Source: Pseudoalteromonas sp. NC201 (GTDB lineage Bacteria; Pseudomonadota; Gammaproteobacteria; Enterobacterales; Alteromonadaceae). From it: DNA of 64,000 bases. The notes beneath the pieces were generated by a model. It saw only the letters and a list, made by a program, of their open reading frames with translations. It made no database searches and was not told the DNA's origin. The position numbers and the translations under genes were made by a program. Below, piece by piece: positions 32,215-41,118 of this stretch (position 1 is its first letter; each line of letters begins with the position of its first letter). The stretch is from the NCBI RefSeq assembly GCF_002850255.1, contig NZ_CP022522.1:3586501-3650500 (forward strand), in the 5' to 3' direction.

Positions 32215-33342
32215 TTAGTCAACCCAGTCATCATCAGTATCTTGAATTTCAGTAATGTTGTCATAATAAAGCTGGGTGTGTAGATGCTTATTTATTCTCA
32301 CTGCGGTTGCCTTTTGAGCTGAGTCTATTCCGTAATCATCCCCCTTTGCTGTTAATTCAATTAGGTAGTTTGAATATAAAGCTAGGGATTCTTCCCAGTA
32401 ATCTTGTAACATGATATCTGAAGCAATTTGAGTATAAAGTTGTTTTTTTTGCTTTTTCTTTGTATTTTTCTCTTCTTCTGAATTTGCATTATTCAGATTT
32501 GATGGCAGCTCTCGTCTAATAAAATGCCACTCATTGCGGCATGCATAATCAATTCTAGGTGGAGGAGTACCCGCGCCTCCCGATTGTTTTTCAGCTCTTG
32601 CACTCCCTCTATCCGAATAAATAAGCTCTGGCAGCTGTAGTCTGACTCTATCAAATAAGGCCCTCTCATGTATGGAGTTACAGCCTTTATAGTACCCACC
32701 AAATGAATCAGGAAATGAAGTTGATGATAATGATAGCTTCGCATTAGGTAGTAGGTTGTTAATTGTTAGTAGTAGGTCTGTAATTGTGCCATGAGTATCA
32801 ACAGCGTCTCGTGTTATTTGTTCTAGGTCTAATATTATAAGTATATTTTCTGTGCCGATAAGGTACGGTGTTATCCTTTCTAGTACAGCTAATTGAATGT
32901 CAACTTGTTTGAGTCTTAAAACAACTCCTCTGTTTAAACTAACGAGATTATTAAGTTGTTGTTGGAACTCTGATAAGTCTTGCAGCTGTAAACATGGAAT
33001 TAAATATTTTTCTTTTTGGATAAATTCATACCAGTTTCTATACCCGTTTCTAGAGTCCATTAAAGTCAAAATTTCTTGATGTACTTCTCTAAGTTTCGAT
33101 TGGTCTCTGGTTTTTAGGTCTGCGTGATCTATATCCGCAATCCAAAAATTTTCTTTACCAAGAGAATTCCTAACACGCTCCAAAGAACTACTAAGTTTAT
33201 TTGCAGTAGCCCAAGATTTAATAGGAAATAATGGTAAGATGAGTTGCTTGTCTTTAGCTGGTAGCTCTTTTAAAGCCGTTGTTTCAGCTGGACTAATTGA
33301 TAAAATTGGGCAGTATTTATAATCAAACTCGTTAGTGAACAT
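32215..33342 (-). CDS. Beta family protein (phage T4 beta protein-like)
   Basis: 375 aa with the N-terminal YKYCPILSISPAETTALKELP and alternating helix/strand sequence (ILPLFPIKSW, FWIADIDH, VVLRLKQVDIQ, ENILIILDLEQI) suggestive of an alpha/beta barrel. This matches the beta protein family named from phage T4. Its reaction is not known to me. A polylysine stretch (EEEKNTKKKQKKQ) lies near residue 285. It starts 1 bp after the ImmA/IrrE gene and converges on the sce7726 gene. Confidence 0.72.
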   Translation of the reverse strand: MFTNEFDYKYCPILSISPAETTALKELPAKDKQLILPLFPIKSWATANKLSSSLERVRNSLGKENFWIADIDHADLKTRDQSKLREVHQEILTLMDSRNGYRNWYEFIQKEKYLIPCLQLQDLSEFQQQLNNLVSLNRGVVLRLKQVDIQLAVLERITPYLIGTENILIILDLEQITRDAVDTHGTITDLLLTINNLLPNAKLSLSSTSFPDSFGGYYKGCNSIHERALFDRVRLQLPELIYSDRGSARAEKQSGGAGTPPPRIDYACRNEWHFIRRELPSNLNNANSEEEKNTKKKQKKQLYTQIASDIMLQDYWEESLALYSNYLIELTAKGDDYGIDSAQKATAVRINKHLHTQLYYDNITEIQDTDDDWVD

Positions 33343-33343
33343 C

Positions 33344-33841
33344 TTAAAATCCTTTTTTTCCTAATCGAATTTCCATAGCGGGTATAGAAAGTTTCGATAA
33401 ATTAGCCAAGTACTCAACACGCTCTTCAAAGCGAAGGTTACTCGATAGTGGCTCTGAATCAATTAATGAAAACGGCATTACTATATCAGCTGCTAGTCTA
33501 TTTGCCTCAGCTTCTAATGAGTTAGATAAAGATGATCGGAAGAGCATTGTATCAACGATTCCATCTCCAATTTTGTCACGATGTAGCAAAAAGTGAGCTA
33601 TCTCATGGGCAAGTGTAAACCTTTGCCTTTCTTCAGAGTCATGCCTATTTATTTTTACAATGACCTCCCCATTAGTCTCTTTAATCTCACCTGAAATACC
33701 AGGGCTTAGAGTTGATCTTTTTACTTGAATCCCAAAAGCTTTCGCTATTGAGCCAACTTTGACAGGGAAAGAGTCATGATGTTGAGATATTATATCTTTT
33801 TGTTCTTTTGATAGCCGAAACCATTCACTACAAACTTTCAT
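33344..33841 (-). CDS. ImmA/IrrE family zinc metallo-endopeptidase
   Basis: 165 aa with the zinc protease motif TLAHEIAHFLLHRD (HExxH) and a downstream acidic EAEANRLAADIVMP helix carrying the third ligand. The family includes ImmA, which cleaves ICE/phage repressors, and IrrE. No N-terminal HTH is present and no Xre-type repressor is adjacent, which is unusual since most such proteases pair with one. The start overlaps the stop of the upstream membrane-protein gene by one base, and the beta-like gene follows 1 bp later. Confidence 0.9.
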   Translation of the reverse strand: MKVCSEWFRLSKEQKDIISQHHDSFPVKVGSIAKAFGIQVKRSTLSPGISGEIKETNGEVIVKINRHDSEERQRFTLAHEIAHFLLHRDKIGDGIVDTMLFRSSLSNSLEAEANRLAADIVMPFSLIDSEPLSSNLRFEERVEYLANLSKLSIPAMEIRLGKKGF

Positions 33842-34461
33842 TATTTCTCATCCTCCGAAGGGTCAGTTGGGAAGTCATTTTCAGACAGAATATTACGGTA
33901 TATGGACTTTTCTACAGCTTTAAAAATAACACTATCAAACTCTCCATTTTCAAGTTTTGTAGAGACGACGTTTTTTGATTTCTCGATCGCACTTTCAACG
34001 GCTCCCGCCTTTATATTACGATATCCCCAAAAAGCTAATATCGCTAATGTAAAGCTCAAACCTGTAATTATTAAACTTGCAGCTCCAAGCATCCAGCCAG
34101 TCCAATCATTGTGCTTCCCATTGACTTTAACAAGGTTTGAAATATCTTTTAGTTCTCTTAGCTCAATTTTAAGCCTTGTTACCTCATCTTTTAAATTGTT
34201 TAAGCTCTCTTGGCTATATTTAGGAGTTTGTTCTTGTACAGATTTCAACTTTTCTTGGTTAAATTTTAAAGATTCATATTTAACTTCAACCAGCGCTATT
34301 TGACTGCTTAGTACATCTATTTTCATATTTAGATTAGGTAAGCTTTTTGAGTTTGATTCAGAAGCTACATTTTCTGTTATTTGATTAGAAGTAATTTCCT
34401 TAGCTTTTAGAGCCTGTTGACTAGTTACTAAAAAAATTAAAGCAAAGAGTATAAATCTCAT
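33841..34461 (-). CDS. Signal-anchored coiled-coil protein with a single inner TM helix
   Basis: 206 aa. The N-terminus MRFILFALIFLVTSQQALKAK looks like a signal peptide. Residues about 40-115 form a heptad-like coiled coil rich in Leu, Lys and Glu (LNNLKDEVTRLKIELREL). A helix near 120-147 (MLGAASLIITGLSFTLAILAFWGY) spans the membrane, and a charged tail should be cytoplasmic. No family is recognised. It is the first gene of the operon with the ImmA/IrrE and beta-like genes, so it may act as a membrane sensor or anchor; that is inference. Confidence 0.72.
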   Translation of the reverse strand: MRFILFALIFLVTSQQALKAKEITSNQITENVASESNSKSLPNLNMKIDVLSSQIALVEVKYESLKFNQEKLKSVQEQTPKYSQESLNNLKDEVTRLKIELRELKDISNLVKVNGKHNDWTGWMLGAASLIITGLSFTLAILAFWGYRNIKAGAVESAIEKSKNVVSTKLENGEFDSVIFKAVEKSIYRNILSENDFPTDPSEDEK

Positions 34462-34530
34462 AATGAATCCATTCTATAAAATTAATTTTGATAGTAACTT
34501 ACTTTAAACTTTACAACCACTATATCAATA

Positions 34531-34800
34531 GTCGTACCTATTCGAAGAGGTAGGGACGACTCGCAGAGTAGCCCCACTCTAGGCTATAGCTCATGATGCC
34601 TTGAACTCGATCACCCGACCGCAAAATCAAAAGGCCGGAAGAGGAAAAGGTATCCACTGGGCAAGTTAGCTACTTGCAATCAGCAATCTATGTGTTAACT
34701 TAAATACGAACCTGCTCACAACGAGCAAATAAGATAACGGGCGCCCCCCAACAGCCCTCAGCACATCAAGAGGGGCTACATCCGTAGCTGTCAGGCTCGA
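34531..34800. other. Hairpin-rich, unidentified block upstream of the island operon
   Basis: In the 760-bp gap between the coiled-coil gene and the next gene, a GC-richer block contains a series of short stems: GTCGT/ACGAC with ACCT/AGGT (34531-34560), GCAAGT-TAGCT-ACTTGC (34661-34677), TGCTC-ACAAC-GAGCA (34713-34727), AGCCC/GGGCT (34753-34777) and GCTAC-ATCC-GTAGC (34775-34788). No frame is convincing. It could be a structured RNA or the remains of a mobile-element end. No known RNA family was recognised. The rest of the gap (34801-35200) shows nothing I can name. Confidence 0.45.
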
Positions 34801-35221
34801 CCCACATTAATAGTAACCAAAATCACTTAACCTGTGCCTTGAATCAACGACTCAGCGCCGCTTTGCTTGTTTACTTTAGATCACTAAACGAAAACCCAAT
34901 AGTAATCACAGCTCGAGCAACAACACACTTTATGAACATACCGTAACCATCTTTGGAGTCTGCATACATCAATCCACATCATAAGACACTGAAACCTAGT
35001 AACCAAAGCGTCAGATGACTCAAACCCCTACCCACTTGAACTCCATTCATCTAACGCTGGCTAAACTCTAAGTATTTATATCCACATCACGCACCACCCC
35101 AAATAGCAGTTGCAGTAATTAGATAGTTGCCAAAACCAGAAAAATCAAAAAGTTGCATGAAGTTACATTTACCTTATATTGAGACTGAATAAAAAATAAA
35201 CACAACTGTAAAGGAAAGACT

Positions 35222-35968
35222 ATGGTTACATTCAACACTCGACTGCTTGCGATGGCATTGGCTTGTAGTTCCACTTCTGTTTTGGCTACACAGGTATTTT
35301 ATGATCAGGATGGTGCGGGAGATCATTCACAGTATCAGGGCGCACCTGTTGATTTTATCTCAGCTCGTGCAGGCACAACTGAGTACTTTAATGCGCTCAC
35401 GGGCGGCTTAGCGGCGGATGAGTGCCATCAATTTGAAGTGGTTAATACACAAACCGGCGATTTGATTGCTCCTCTCACATTCAACGCGCCCTTTATTTCT
35501 GGCCCACTGCCTGCGGAGCATAAGCTGACAGAAAAGTCGGTTAAACTCAGCTGCGCGTTACCCTCAGGTGAAGAGGCGGTTGTTTATCACAAGATACCCA
35601 AGGCTCCCGCTGTTGTATGGCACAGTGAAATCACAGTGGCTGATTGGCAAACGCCGAGCAATGGCCCTGGGTATTTTGCGGATGTTCAATATACCGGCTT
35701 GATTAATATTAATAACAACTCGCACGAAGGCCAGTGCCGTAAAACCAACTACGTCAGTGGTAACCCAGTATTTTTCAATGAAAGACATCAAGGTGGATTT
35801 TATAGTGATGTCTTGAATGTTGTGGGTGAGGCTAAATACAGTGGTTTTTATAAAGTGCTGGTGACAGAATTAATTTGTAAAAACTCGGGTGGTACGACTC
35901 GCCTTGTCGAAACTTGGCATATTAACCAAAATTCACAATCCCGCGAGCTTTCTTCCGAGCTATTTTAA
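35222..35968 (+). CDS. Secreted protein of unknown function
   Basis: 248 aa with a signal peptide (about residues 1-23, ending SVLATQ) and a good ribosome site (AAAGGAAAGACT). The mature protein is beta-rich, has six Cys in three clustered areas that could form disulfides, and no enzymatic motif I recognise. It stands alone and is convergent with the DUF6765 gene. Whether it belongs to the peptide locus or to the accessory region is unclear. Confidence 0.8.
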   Translation: MVTFNTRLLAMALACSSTSVLATQVFYDQDGAGDHSQYQGAPVDFISARAGTTEYFNALTGGLAADECHQFEVVNTQTGDLIAPLTFNAPFISGPLPAEHKLTEKSVKLSCALPSGEEAVVYHKIPKAPAVVWHSEITVADWQTPSNGPGYFADVQYTGLININNNSHEGQCRKTNYVSGNPVFFNERHQGGFYSDVLNVVGEAKYSGFYKVLVTELICKNSGGTTRLVETWHINQNSQSRELSSELF

Positions 35969-35978
35969 ACACAAAAAT

Positions 35979-35997
35979 AGTGCAGCCTAGCTGCACT
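35979..35997. terminator. Bidirectional terminator between convergent genes
   Basis: Eight-base stem AGTGCAGC / GCTGCACT with a 3-base loop. On the minus strand it is followed by ATTTTTGTGTTT, a good T-run for the DUF6765 gene; the plus side has a weaker TACTTTAAT. Confidence 0.82.
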
Positions 35998-36011
35998 TAC
36001 TTTAATGAGAC

Positions 36012-37073
36012 TTAGCTCACACAAATTCCGTATTTGGGCAAAATATCATCAATAACACAGAGGCGATGCTTTTTGGCTGCATCGTGAAAATACTTCCAGT
36101 TAGAAGTTAAGAATTCACTGCGAAATGAATAGCTATCGTCGTCACCTTTAGCACGGGTTGTTCCTAGCGCTTGGTGTTTCCACGACCCCTCACCTTTGGC
36201 AATGTAAGTTAGGGTATAACTTCCAAGCCCAAATCGGTTAGCTTCGATGGCATCAAGCCACAGTTGATGACGTTCTTCACCATCATCCATATCAAATTCA
36301 GCAAAGCACTGCGCTATTTCTTGCTTTAATGACTCACTCAAGCCACTTGTAGCCTCACCTCGATAGTCTTGATAGACCTTGCAAAGCTCATCGGCTGCGA
36401 TTAGAAAATCGCTTGGATTATCTCGCACTACTTTTTCGCCCAATCCGTTGAAGTAACTCCACTGCTGATGAGGCTGATCAGGGTGAGAAAGCGCCTGCCC
36501 ATGTCCTAAACTTGGAATATCATCTTGAAAAACATCAGAAAAGTATTCGCTTATTCGCTCGCGCCAAGTCTCTTCTGCTTCACCATTCAAGTCCGTTATT
36601 TCAGTCACTTCATTGACTTCATGCTGTATGCCAGCAAATCCCTGGTGGCCCCAAGTATCAATAAAGACATGAGAGGTGATACCAAGGCGGTGCAGTCCAT
36701 AAGGCCTATGCTTATCTGCAATACACTCAGCGACCATATCTTTTGCTACATGGGAATGTGGCTTACACACTAGCTTTTGAATAAAGGTGCCCGACGGATT
36801 TTGCCCAGCAGGTAAACCGCCATTACCCGGTAAGAAATGAAAAGGTACCCACACTTTCATGTTCTTTAAGCTGTCTAGGTTTTTATAATCGAGCATCTTA
36901 TGGGCAGTTGCGATGCGCTCGTAAGCAGCACCGTTATCAAACTTGATGTGACCATAGTTTGTTGCATCATCAACGTATTGTGCCGCGTGAGCAATAATTT
37001 CAGCCTCTTGGTCAGTGAATCCCGCTGCGCGTGCGACCACCCACGTCATGCCATGATGTAAATCAATTTGCAT
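36012..37073 (-). CDS. DUF6765 family protein
   Basis: 353 aa with the family N-terminus: QIDLHHGMTWVVARAAGF, AQYVDDATNYGHIKFDN, then VWVPFHFLPGNGG and LHRLGITSHVFIDTWGHQGF. The many His and Asp residues (HH, DD, FHF, SHVFIDTWGH) suggest a metal-binding helical hydrolase resembling zinc-dependent phospholipase C folds; that is inference from pattern only. No signal peptide. It ends the run of minus-strand genes below the NRPS cluster and may or may not be part of that operon (69-bp gap to the SPFH gene). Confidence 0.72.
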   Translation of the reverse strand: MQIDLHHGMTWVVARAAGFTDQEAEIIAHAAQYVDDATNYGHIKFDNGAAYERIATAHKMLDYKNLDSLKNMKVWVPFHFLPGNGGLPAGQNPSGTFIQKLVCKPHSHVAKDMVAECIADKHRPYGLHRLGITSHVFIDTWGHQGFAGIQHEVNEVTEITDLNGEAEETWRERISEYFSDVFQDDIPSLGHGQALSHPDQPHQQWSYFNGLGEKVVRDNPSDFLIAADELCKVYQDYRGEATSGLSESLKQEIAQCFAEFDMDDGEERHQLWLDAIEANRFGLGSYTLTYIAKGEGSWKHQALGTTRAKGDDDSYSFRSEFLTSNWKYFHDAAKKHRLCVIDDILPKYGICVS

Positions 37074-37142
37074 TTTTCGTTGTCCTTCTCTTTTCCTTTA
37101 TCGCCACAGTGTAGTCCGTGACACTGAAAATGTAACTATTCC

Positions 37143-38222
37143 TTACTTTGATTTAGCTGCATTAGGTGTTTGTGGCTCTTGGCTTTGTGGATCCGTAGCA
37201 TTTGGGTTAACCGAAGCAGGCAAAGCAGATGTGCTGCCCTCCGTATTTAAAATCAATGGTAGACCATCTTTACCACTGCCTATTACCACCACTTTTGCGT
37301 TATTAGATTTCGCCAATTCTATGGTTGCTTCTATGCCGCGCCATCTTAGATAAGTTTCAGAGATCCCACCACTCACCGTTTCTTGAAAGTCGGCTATCCC
37401 CTGAGCCTCCACTTTCTTTCGCTCAGCCTCTTTTTCAGCAACATCTAAACGCATTTTATATTCTTGATATAGGTGCATTTGATTCACCTTCGCAACAATC
37501 GCACTATGCACGCCTTCAGGAATATCAACCTGACGAATAAGCATATCGTCTAAATTAACCAAATTGTGCCCTTGCATTTCGCTTTTTTCTTGTTTGAGTA
37601 TCGACTTCTCTTGTAGCTGAACTTCTCTCAACACAGTGCTTAACAGTTGATCTTGGATCTTTAATCGCTGATTAGCATAGACCTCTTCAGCGGTATAATC
37701 AGAAACAATCATACGAACCGCTGATGCAACTTCAGGGATCACAATTTCATCAAGATAGTCTGTCCCGACTAACTTGTGTAGGTAAGGAATATGTTCCACA
37801 ACAGGACGGTATCGCACTGTTATTTCCATTTTGATCCTGAGCCCCTCGGAGGTAATGGCGTGGATCTCTGTGGTCGCAGTTTGAAATCGACTCGAATAAA
37901 TCGTCAACGTATCCCAGGGATAAACCAGCACCGTACCCTCATAAAATGGATGTTCTACAAACGTACCACCGCCAAGGCGCTTCCACAGCACCCCAACTTG
38001 ACCTGAGTCGACTTTAATAAAAATAACTTTGACCAATGCAACGGCAATAAACAGTAGAATAAGTAACGTCACACCTGCGCGAAAACGCCAAGACAAAATA
38101 CGCTTATGCCACTTGGGCTTGTAACGCTTTAACACCCGCATGAGCAAATTAGATAGGATCAGTGCCAGTATTAAGCCGCCGGCGACGAGTAAGGCAAAAT
38201 CCCCTGAAATATTAATGTTCAT
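37143..38222 (-). CDS. SPFH/Band 7 (prohibitin/flotillin-like) membrane protein
   Basis: 359 aa with two N-terminal membrane segments (LLVAGGLILALILSNLLM; AGVTLLILLFIAVALVKVIF), an SPFH domain (VDSGQVGVLWKRLGGGT through the DIPEGVHSAIVAKVNQ region, about residues 70-250) and a coiled-coil EAERKKVEAQGIADF helix, ending in a Pro/Ala/Gln-rich tail. Such proteins scaffold membrane microdomains. The start overlaps the ABC exporter stop by 4 bp, so it is translationally coupled to the exporter and may assist export or membrane protection. Confidence 0.85.
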   Translation of the reverse strand: MNINISGDFALLVAGGLILALILSNLLMRVLKRYKPKWHKRILSWRFRAGVTLLILLFIAVALVKVIFIKVDSGQVGVLWKRLGGGTFVEHPFYEGTVLVYPWDTLTIYSSRFQTATTEIHAITSEGLRIKMEITVRYRPVVEHIPYLHKLVGTDYLDEIVIPEVASAVRMIVSDYTAEEVYANQRLKIQDQLLSTVLREVQLQEKSILKQEKSEMQGHNLVNLDDMLIRQVDIPEGVHSAIVAKVNQMHLYQEYKMRLDVAEKEAERKKVEAQGIADFQETVSGGISETYLRWRGIEATIELAKSNNAKVVVIGSGKDGLPLILNTEGSTSALPASVNPNATDPQSQEPQTPNAAKSK

Positions 38223-39880
38223 GATGGTACTCCATTACTTTCACTGTCGAGGTGTGCTAACAACTGACCTTCCTCCATTTTTAAGTGCACATCGGCCAAA
38301 TGGAAATAGGCGTCGTCATGGGTGATAGCAATAATGGTGTTACCACGCGCTTTTAAACGAGGTAACACTTGTTCGTAGAATTTTCGTCTAAAGATAGGAT
38401 CTTGATCTGCCGCCCACTCATCAAAGATGTAAATGGGACGATTTTCTAAAATGGTACTCAAAAGCGCTAAGCGCTTGCGCTGACCTGATGATAAATCTAT
38501 GGTGCTAAACGCCCCATTTTGAATACCCACTTTGGCGCGCATCTCTAAAAAGTCCAACCATTCGTCGATTTCTTCAGTACTCAAATCACGAATACCATAG
38601 AGCTGCTGGAACAAATGAAAATCCGCAAAAACGGCTGTGAATAGGCTTCGATAAGCAAGGCGATTATCTTCCGTAACCGCTTTGCCATTCAAAAGGATTT
38701 GTCCGCTCTGTAATTCATAAAGGCCAGTCAACATCCGTATAAACGTTGTTTTACCGCTACCATTACCACCGGTAATAAAAGTGGTTTTCCCTTGTTCAAA
38801 GGTGATATCCACCGGCCCCACAGCAAACGGACGATCGCTCGATTTTTTCTGATGTTGATAAAACGCCCCCGCTAAGGTGATGGCATTGAATGAGGTTAGG
38901 CTTTCACTCGGTTCAGGTCGTTTAACCTCTTGCTCATCTTGGACATTTTTTAAATCGCGCTCCAATGCTAAGACGTTTTGCGCCGCCTCTGTTGCGGTGG
39001 TGAAAACGGGGATCCCACCAACAATACTGGTAATAGGGCCGATTAAAAATAGCGATGCGGTGGTAACTTTAATGACCACATCGGTATACACGTCAGAGAG
39101 CATAGGGACGATAAACACCATAGCGCCTGTCGCTGCGAAAAAGGTGATTTGCGACAGAATAAAGTCGGTCGCAAACAAGGTTTGGGTTTTGGTTTTTGCA
39201 CGCCTTGCACGATTCGAATCGCGACGATATTCATGTTCTAAATCTTCCGCTCTTGGCTCACTGAGCTTTACTTCTTTAAAGCCATCGAGCAAGTCAGATA
39301 AGCGTTGAATAAGCTGGTTTTCGCTTTCAAAAGAAATGCGCATGTTGCGCTGGATTTCATTGGCGCGTAAACGGTGAATACTGGCTCCGACCAAAATCAG
39401 TGTCGAGATAACCATAAAAGCCACAAAAGAGTGCCAAGCAATATAAAGAGATGTAAAAAACACCAAACTGATGGATTGACCAATGATCACAAACAGCTGC
39501 GCCGACTGAGATATGGTCTGTAGTTCTTTGCTGATGGTATTAAAGATCCGCTCTTTACCAATTTTCTCTAGCGTTGACAGCTCGGTATGACGAATGCTTT
39601 CAAACAGATCGACTCTCAATTTATCTATAGCACGCTCCACCATTTGCGCGGCTTTAGTCATCAATCTTTGCTGAGTGAAACCATATATTGCAATCGTCAG
39701 TGTAAATAGCACCAAGTAGTAAAGAATATGATTTTCTTTATTAATATCAGAGATATTGGCAGCTACGTTGTTGATAAGCGCAAGCACCAACGCGTTGGCC
39801 AAACCAGAAATACACCCCAGTGCAATAAAGGTCCTTTTCTTTATCTGAATATGTCGGCGAATTAATTCGTACAATACCAT
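38219..39880 (-). CDS. Cyclic peptide export ABC transporter (PvdE/SyrD-like fusion permease-ATPase)
   Basis: 553-aa half-size exporter. Six membrane helices lie in residues about 15-300. The ATPase has Walker A GGNGSGKTTFIRM, signature LSSGQRKRLALLS, Walker B with IYIFDEWAADQDP and a switch His in IAITHDD. Length, order and motifs match the cyclic-peptide transporter family (PvdE, SyrD), which exports NRPS products or their precursors to the periplasm or medium. It is in the same orientation as the NRPS genes and about 1.2 kb beyond the serine-hydrolase gene, and is the best exporter candidate for their product. It is coupled to the SPFH gene downstream. Confidence 0.92.
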   Translation of the reverse strand: MVLYELIRRHIQIKKRTFIALGCISGLANALVLALINNVAANISDINKENHILYYLVLFTLTIAIYGFTQQRLMTKAAQMVERAIDKLRVDLFESIRHTELSTLEKIGKERIFNTISKELQTISQSAQLFVIIGQSISLVFFTSLYIAWHSFVAFMVISTLILVGASIHRLRANEIQRNMRISFESENQLIQRLSDLLDGFKEVKLSEPRAEDLEHEYRRDSNRARRAKTKTQTLFATDFILSQITFFAATGAMVFIVPMLSDVYTDVVIKVTTASLFLIGPITSIVGGIPVFTTATEAAQNVLALERDLKNVQDEQEVKRPEPSESLTSFNAITLAGAFYQHQKKSSDRPFAVGPVDITFEQGKTTFITGGNGSGKTTFIRMLTGLYELQSGQILLNGKAVTEDNRLAYRSLFTAVFADFHLFQQLYGIRDLSTEEIDEWLDFLEMRAKVGIQNGAFSTIDLSSGQRKRLALLSTILENRPIYIFDEWAADQDPIFRRKFYEQVLPRLKARGNTIIAITHDDAYFHLADVHLKMEEGQLLAHLDSESNGVPS

Positions 39881-40035
39881 TGTTATTATCTTTTATTGTT
39901 ATTGGGCTACCGCCCGCGCATGCTACTTAGCATAGTCCCTAAAAATCAAAACTGCCTGTTGGATTTAAATAAATATTGCATTAAAACATTAAGTTATATT
40001 TATAAATCGCCCAGTTTTACCGGCAATGTAAGATC

Positions 40036-40212
40036 TCATTCCTCGTCATTCACCTCTGTGGGCTTGCGCTTTTGCCCAACTAGTAAAATGATCAAGCCAA
40101 CAATAGGCGTAAACATCAACGAAATTAAAAAGAAGCCCACAGGTCCGGCAAAGGTGTTTCGTCCCCAATAACCAGTTAAAATGCATAACACTAAATATAA
40201 AGCGATAAGCAT
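40036..40212 (-). CDS. 58-aa membrane protein, unknown family
   Basis: Two hydrophobic helices (MLIALYLVLCILTGYWG and FFLISLMFTPIVGLIILLVGQ) with a charged C-terminus (KRKPTEVNDEE). The ATG at 40212 has GGAG 8 bases upstream; the TTG at 40224 is less likely. Two-helix phage-shock or PMP3-like membrane proteins look similar, but there is no diagnostic motif. It lies between the DUF697-like and exporter genes. Confidence 0.7.
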   Translation of the reverse strand: MLIALYLVLCILTGYWGRNTFAGPVGFFLISLMFTPIVGLIILLVGQKRKPTEVNDEE

Positions 40213-40292
40213 AATTTTCTCCAAGTTGTTGATAAATTCGGTGCGAAGAATAAACCAGCAGTTGCCTGCCGGTTTATGTCAGCCAGTATCGG

Positions 40293-40853
40293 TTATACTG
40301 TGGCTTTTTCCGCTGTAGCTGTTGCGTCCGCATTCCCTTTATTTGCACGATACTTAGCTGCGATGTCTGCGATATCCCCTTTCATACTTGCTAGATTCAG
40401 GTCTATCAGCGTGCCGCCATTTTCAAAGTGTCGAACAAAAGTTGCGCCTACTGCGTGTGTTGATGCCGCAGACACAACTGGCATAAATGCGATTGCGCTT
40501 AACGTGCCAAGTACAGGAACCGCCTTCAAAAAGCTGCTTAGTCCCGCGCCCCCTAAGGTTTGTGGAAAAGAGCCGCCGATCAATGCGCTTACTGTGCCAC
40601 GCAGCTTGTTGTCACCATATGATTGACCATAGACTTTTGCTACTTCGCCTATCATCTTCATTTGGATCCCTGTCAACGCCACTAAATCAACCGCAGGAAC
40701 GGGAATAAACCCAGAGCCAAACGACCATTTTGTGTATTTGTCGACAATCAGCTGAGCAACGGCTGCTCTGTCTTCATCAGCAACAAGTTGTGATTCCTGT
40801 TGTTCTGGAGCATCGCTCGCCTTGTCATCCTTCGCTGTTTTTGTCACTGCCAT
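40293..40853 (-). CDS. DUF697 (YcjF-like) family protein
   Basis: 186 aa with a Gln/Glu-rich N-terminal tail, then KWSFGSGFIPVPAVDLVALTGIQMKMIGEVAKVYG, a block typical of DUF697 proteins, and two Ala/Gly-rich hydrophobic segments. Related proteins are membrane-associated and sometimes fused to GTPases, with function unknown. It is preceded by a 265-bp gap containing a terminator-like hairpin, so it may start its own transcript. Confidence 0.7.
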   Translation of the reverse strand: MAVTKTAKDDKASDAPEQQESQLVADEDRAAVAQLIVDKYTKWSFGSGFIPVPAVDLVALTGIQMKMIGEVAKVYGQSYGDNKLRGTVSALIGGSFPQTLGGAGLSSFLKAVPVLGTLSAIAFMPVVSAASTHAVGATFVRHFENGGTLIDLNLASMKGDIADIAAKYRANKGNADATATAEKATV

Positions 40854-41082
40854 AATTCATCCTCTATGATTTATTTAAACAGTTGTCGAACTCATCAAGC
40901 ACCATGTTGGCACTTGCCCTAGTACCCAAAATCAAACAAGTTGCACTTATTCAACTCTGAGCTTTACCGCCTTCATCCATGATGAAGAAGTAAACCTAAG
41001 AACAACCAAGGATTTGCACAGTGTCACAAATACAACTGGCGAAACGTTGCCACCTACTGCAGGCGTTCTATTAATTTGTTTA

Positions 41083-41102
41083 ACCGAGCGCGAAAGCTCG
41101 GT
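41083..41102 (-). terminator. Hairpin after the serine-hydrolase gene
   Basis: Seven-base stem ACCGAGC / GCTCGGT with a 6-base loop, 16 bp past the stop of the beta-lactamase-fold lipoprotein. The T-run (ATTTTTCC) lies on the plus-strand side, so termination in the minus direction is uncertain. Confidence 0.5.
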
Positions 41103-41118
41103 ATTTTTCCCTACCGCG

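Noticed and set aside
31184..35200. Integrative element with att sites at the CAT-anticodon tRNA
   Set aside because: No integrase gene was found, and I could not find a repeat of the tRNA 3' end downstream of the island.
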